The notes under the pieces: generated by a model
What the model was told of the DNA's origin: nothing
The model's database searches: none
The model's input: only the letters and a program-made list of their open reading frames with translations
Made by a program: the position numbers and the translations under genes
Source of the DNA: an uncultured Tenacibaculum sp.
GTDB taxonomy: Bacteria > Bacteroidota > Bacteroidia > Flavobacteriales > Flavobacteriaceae
Assembly (NCBI GenBank): GCA_947501615.1
Contig: CANMWK010000001.1
Location: 521,562-585,561 of the forward strand
Reading direction: 5' to 3'
Length of the DNA stretch: 64,000 nucleotides
Part shown: positions 62,001 to 64,000 of the stretch, one piece after another
Numbering within the stretch: position 1 is the stretch's first letter
Layout: each line of letters begins with the position of its first letter

Positions 62001-62715
62001 CGAACGAGAAATGGCTAATGCCATGTATTTAGCTGGTTTTGATGTTAAAGATGTTCATATGACAGATTTAATTTCAGGTAGAGAAACTTTAGAAGATATT
62101 CAATTTATTGGTGCAGTCGGAGGTTTCTCTAATTCGGATGTTTTAGGTTCTGCTAAAGGTTGGGCAGGTGCTTTCTTATACAATGAAAAAGCTAATAAAG
62201 CATTAAAAAACTTCTTTGAAAGAGAGGATACATTATCTGTAGGAATTTGTAATGGGTGCCAATTGTGGATGGAGTTAGAATTAATGAATCCAGAACACGA
62301 TGTTCATGGTAAAATGATTCATAATGATTCTAATAAGCATGAGAGTTCTTTTACTTCTGTTAAAATAGGAGAAAATAATTCCATAATGTTATCTAGTTTA
62401 GCTGGAAGCACCTTAGGCGTTTGGATTTCTCACGGTGAAGGTAAATTTAGTTTACCCAAAAGCGAGAGTGAATACAATATCGTAGCTAAATATGCTTATC
62501 AAGAATATCCGCATAATCCTAATGGTTCAGATTATAATGTGGCTATGTTAACCGATAAGACCGGAAGACACTTAGTTACAATGCCTCATATTGAACGTTC
62601 TACATTTCAATGGAACTGGCCATATTATCCTGAAAATAGAAAAGACGAAGTTTCTCCTTGGTTAGAAGCATTTGTTAATGCTAAAGAATGGATAGATAAA
62701 AAGAACAATAATTAG
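59020..62715 (+). CDS. purL: Phosphoribosylformylglycinamidine synthase, single-chain
   Basis: 1,231 residues, the long form with a glutaminase domain fused at the C-terminus. It converts FGAR and glutamine to FGAM in purine synthesis. Seen: an N-terminal PurS-like part; the first AIRS domain with SEVFGFSQVNSEHCRHKIF, LKAETHNFPTTVEPFNGAAT and GSGGEIRDRLAGG; the second with VAGHDVASGGLITTLLEM; and a class I GATase domain from about 975 with GAVGGFSNSDVLGSAKGWAG, the nucleophile Cys in VGICNGCQLWMEL, and His in WISHGEGKFSLP. It is intact. Confidence 0.96.
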   Translation: MIHFFGNTNSKVFAVQTTEELTSETISKLTWLFGNQPKINAASIDAFFVGPRAAMITPWSTNAVEITQNMGIEGILRIEEFDAVAKDFSEFDPMISQKFEKLDQETYTINITPEPIVAIDDIAAYNEQEGLALSNDEVAYLNEVSERIGRKLTDSEVFGFSQVNSEHCRHKIFNGTFVIDGEEQPTSLFKLIKETSKQNPNDIVSAYKDNVAFIKGPKVEQFAPKTADKPDYYETKDFESVISLKAETHNFPTTVEPFNGAATGSGGEIRDRLAGGKGSIPLAGTAVYMTSYSRLEENRPWEKAMDERKWLYQTPIDILIKASNGASDFGNKFGQPLICGSVLTFEHEEDTSTSFGTGARKLGFDKVIMQAGGIGYGKADQAIKDTPKEGDKIVILGGENYRIGMGGAAVSSADTGEFSSGIELNAVQRSNPEMQKRAANAVRGMVESEENFIVSIHDHGAGGHLNCLSELVEDTGGKIDLDKLPVGDPTLSDKEIIGNESQERMGLVIPEDKADVLNRIAERERSPMYTVGDVTNDHRFTFTSKTKGNTPMDLDLSDMFGSSPKTIMKDKTINRNYEEVTYNSEKFEEYLHQVLQLEAVACKDWLTNKVDRCVGGKVAKQQCVGQLQIPLNNVGVMALDFKGKEGIATSIGHSPISGLIDPKAGSLNSIAEALTNIIWAPLKDNLQSVSLSANWMWPCKNEGEDARLYKAVKAISEFSIDLGINVPTGKDSLSMKQKYANEEVISPGTVVISAAANCNDITKVVEPVFQQNKGAIYYINLSQDSFKLGGSSFSQIVNKIGNEVPSIKDAAFFKNTFNTIQELIKQEKIVAGHDVASGGLITTLLEMCFANTNTGANIDLSSLNENDSLCLLFSENSGIVIQANDTSIEEILKANAVEFFKIGTVTESDRINIKNNTDLFSLSISELRDTWYKTSYLLDQKQTANNLAEDRYQNYKNQPLTYNFPSNFTGKLPQIDTNTPKPKAAIIREKGSNSEREMANAMYLAGFDVKDVHMTDLISGRETLEDIQFIGAVGGFSNSDVLGSAKGWAGAFLYNEKANKALKNFFEREDTLSVGICNGCQLWMELELMNPEHDVHGKMIHNDSNKHESSFTSVKIGENNSIMLSSLAGSTLGVWISHGEGKFSLPKSESEYNIVAKYAYQEYPHNPNGSDYNVAMLTDKTGRHLVTMPHIERSTFQWNWPYYPENRKDEVSPWLEAFVNAKEWIDKKNNN

Positions 62716-62737
62716 TTTAATAATTTAATATAATAAA

Positions 62738-62768
62738 TGAAGAGACACTTACTACGGTGTCTCTTTTT
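62738..62768 (+). terminator. purL terminator
   Basis: AGAGACAC/GTGTCTCT stem (62741-62764) followed by TTTTTTT. Its T run touches the first operator-like palindrome. Confidence 0.75.
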
Positions 62769-62841
62769 TTTACAATTGTAAATCAATAATCAGTTTACTT
62801 ATGTAAATTCATGCAATTCACAATCTTTTTACAATTGTAAA
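62769..62841. promoter_or_regulatory. Operator-like palindrome array
   Basis: Three palindromes with arms TTTAC/GTAAA: TTTACAATTGTAAA at 62769-62782 and again at 62828-62841, and TTTACTTATGTAAA at 62794-62807. A half-like TTTACTAGTATACA follows at 62842. They lie in the gene-free stretch 62716-63524, and their form matches the sites at the XRE promoter. The remainder (62856-63297) shows only AT-rich sequence with no gene or structure that I can support. Confidence 0.6.
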
Positions 62842-63297
62842 TTTACTAGTATACATTTCAAACGATTGTCTGTCGTATATCTTTATAACCATTATTATAC
62901 TTTGTGCCTTCTATATATATCTTAAAATCTATACTATAAAAACTTACTATTATAGATTTAGAGCTAAAAAGCTTCATAATCAAGTAATTTTTGATGATTA
63001 AATAAAGAAAAATAGTACTGAGAATAAGAATATTCACTTAGAAACAGTTCTAAGTACACACTTTTAGTTTCGAAAGCTACTTTCAATTAATCTTAAAAGC
63101 ACTCAAACAGACGTTTTAGCAGAATTTAAACAACTTATACTTTATTATTATTTTAAGGTTTATAAAGAGATTATAAAAGTCTATATAGTTTATAAGATTA
63201 ATTATTCAATAGTATAACATTGTAAACTATTGAGTTTAAACATAATGGTAAGAGATCAACTTAGTTGGAATCAAGATAATATTTAATTACATAGCTG

Positions 63298-63311
63298 TTT
63301 ACAAGTGTGTT
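63298..63311. promoter_or_regulatory. Isolated operator-like site
   Basis: TTTACAAGTGTGTT, a relative of the operator motif, about 190 bp upstream of the XRE promoter sites. A weaker TATAACATTGTAAA half site is at 63213-63226. Confidence 0.4.
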
Positions 63312-63457
63312 TTTTTGAATGTTCTTATAACTTTTAAGACAATAGATAAAAATTATTATACAGAATTAAAAACCTGATAAACAATAAGTTACGTTTAGTT
63401 ACTTAAAGTGTTAAACCATTAAAAAACAGTGTTTTTCTATAATAGAAACAACATTGT

Positions 63458-63524
63458 TTGGTTATTTGAAAATATTTACTATATTTACACTTGTGAACAT
63501 TTAATTTAAGTTTACATTTGTGAA
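63458..63524 (+). promoter_or_regulatory. XRE promoter with two overlapping operators
   Basis: A -33 TTG (63458-63460) is 19 bp from a -7 box TATATTTA (63480-63487, one mismatch to TAnnTTTG). TTTACACTTGTGAA (63484-63497) overlaps the -7 box, and TTTACATTTGTGAA (63511-63524) abuts the start codon; the period is 27 bp. The layout fits autorepression (inference). Confidence 0.6.
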
Positions 63525-63920
63525 ATGATAGATCGTTTAAAGTTTATTTTAGATCATTATAATCTAACGTCAACAAATTTTGCTGAGAAAATTGATGTAC
63601 CTAAATCTAGTATTTCTCATCTACTCTCAGGTAGAAATAAACCTAGTTTGGATTTTATTATGAAAGTTGATAAAGCTTTTGAAGATGTCGACCTAGATTG
63701 GTTATTGTATGGTAAAGGTAGTTTTCCAAAAAGCGAACAGGAATACACTAATTCTTTATTCAAACAAGAACTAAACGAAAATAAAAATATTGATACTGTA
63801 CTATCAAATAATTTTGACTACTCAGAAAAAAACATTAATTTATCTGATGCTAGCTCAAAGTTATTGACTAAAGTCATCTTACTATATAACGATGGCTCTT
63901 TCGAAGTATTTGACAAGTAA
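63525..63920 (+). CDS. XRE-family HTH regulator
   Basis: 131 residues: an N-terminal Cro/CI-type helix-turn-helix (about 5-60; YNLTSTNFAEKIDVPKSSIS, HLLSGRNKPSLDFIMKVDKA, then DLDWLLYGKG) and a C-terminal region with SSKLLTKVILLYNDGSFEVF of unknown fold. The short C-terminus has no peptidase or ATPase site. It is preceded by two operator-like repeats over its promoter and start codon. Nothing coding follows in the last 80 bases. A chromosomal regulator is likelier than a phage repressor because no phage genes are in view. Confidence 0.88.
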   Translation: MIDRLKFILDHYNLTSTNFAEKIDVPKSSISHLLSGRNKPSLDFIMKVDKAFEDVDLDWLLYGKGSFPKSEQEYTNSLFKQELNENKNIDTVLSNNFDYSEKNINLSDASSKLLTKVILLYNDGSFEVFDK

Positions 63921-64000
63921 TGGATCAATCCCAAAAGTTGTGGGTGAATTAATAAAGATTGTCGATTTTTGTTTAAAAAACAGATTACTTGGAATTATCA

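Noticed and set aside
63525..63920. Phage repressor at a prophage edge
   Set aside because: No integrase, attachment repeat or phage gene is visible within the window; the neighbour is the housekeeping gene purL.
63920..63952. Short ATG frame overlapping the XRE stop
   Set aside because: Only ten codons before a stop; no support for a gene.

Overview
The window is an AT-rich chromosomal segment from a member of the Bacteroidota, most likely a marine Flavobacteriaceae (inference). The evidence is Bacteroidota-type promoter boxes (TAnnTTTG) in front of many genes, almost no Shine-Dalgarno signals, many short lipoproteins, OMP_b-brl barrels, LytS/LytTR two-component pairs, a split transketolase C-terminal subunit, and a single-chain PurL of about 1,230 residues. 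I see no prophage, insertion sequence, CRISPR array or rRNA.

Layout: 1-4.8 kb holds a truncated YfcC-type transporter, gamma-glutamyltransferase, and a methionine-type aminotransferase. 4.9-13.2 kb holds a LytTR regulator with a large propeller sensor kinase, two secreted proteins of unknown role, and a VIT/vWA protein. 13.4-18 kb holds a secreted pair, a convergent gap packed with three small-RNA-like hairpin units, and an S41 peptidase. 18-23.3 kb holds a LamG-like lipoprotein, a second LytTR/LytS pair in an operon with two membrane proteins, and a bestrophin. 23.5-31.7 kb is accessory: an enoyl-CoA hydratase, SnoaL-like proteins, two AraC regulators, a 7TM sensor kinase, a cytochrome b561, an O-methyltransferase, and a four-domain lipoprotein. 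31.7-46.9 kb is mostly core: a pseudouridine synthase, a TlpA-like protein, Lrp, M14 peptidase plus class V aminotransferase, GlmM, ribosomal protein S1, an M57 peptidase, a YigZ-EamA-HAD-RibD run with overlapping ends, and PrmC. 46.9-58.9 kb holds a pentapeptide-repeat protein, envelope proteins, SmpB, Maf, the transketolase subunit, an FKBP lipoprotein, an S4 protein, a PRTase, shikimate kinase, and tRNA-Lys and tRNA-Leu. The window ends with PurL, a 0.8 kb gene-free stretch with an operator array, and an XRE regulator.

The most interesting non-coding signals are these. (1) Four related minus-strand units, one at 3.5 kb and three at 15.65-16.15 kb, each have a hairpin with a GGGGG loop nested in longer stems and followed by an intrinsic terminator; they look like a small-RNA family. 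(2) Two sets of 21-bp-period direct repeats sit at fixed distance from promoter boxes; they fit LytTR operators and link the two LytTR systems to specific targets, including autoregulation of one. (3) Several copies of a TTTAC-n4-GTAAA-like palindrome lie around the promoter and start codon of the terminal XRE gene.
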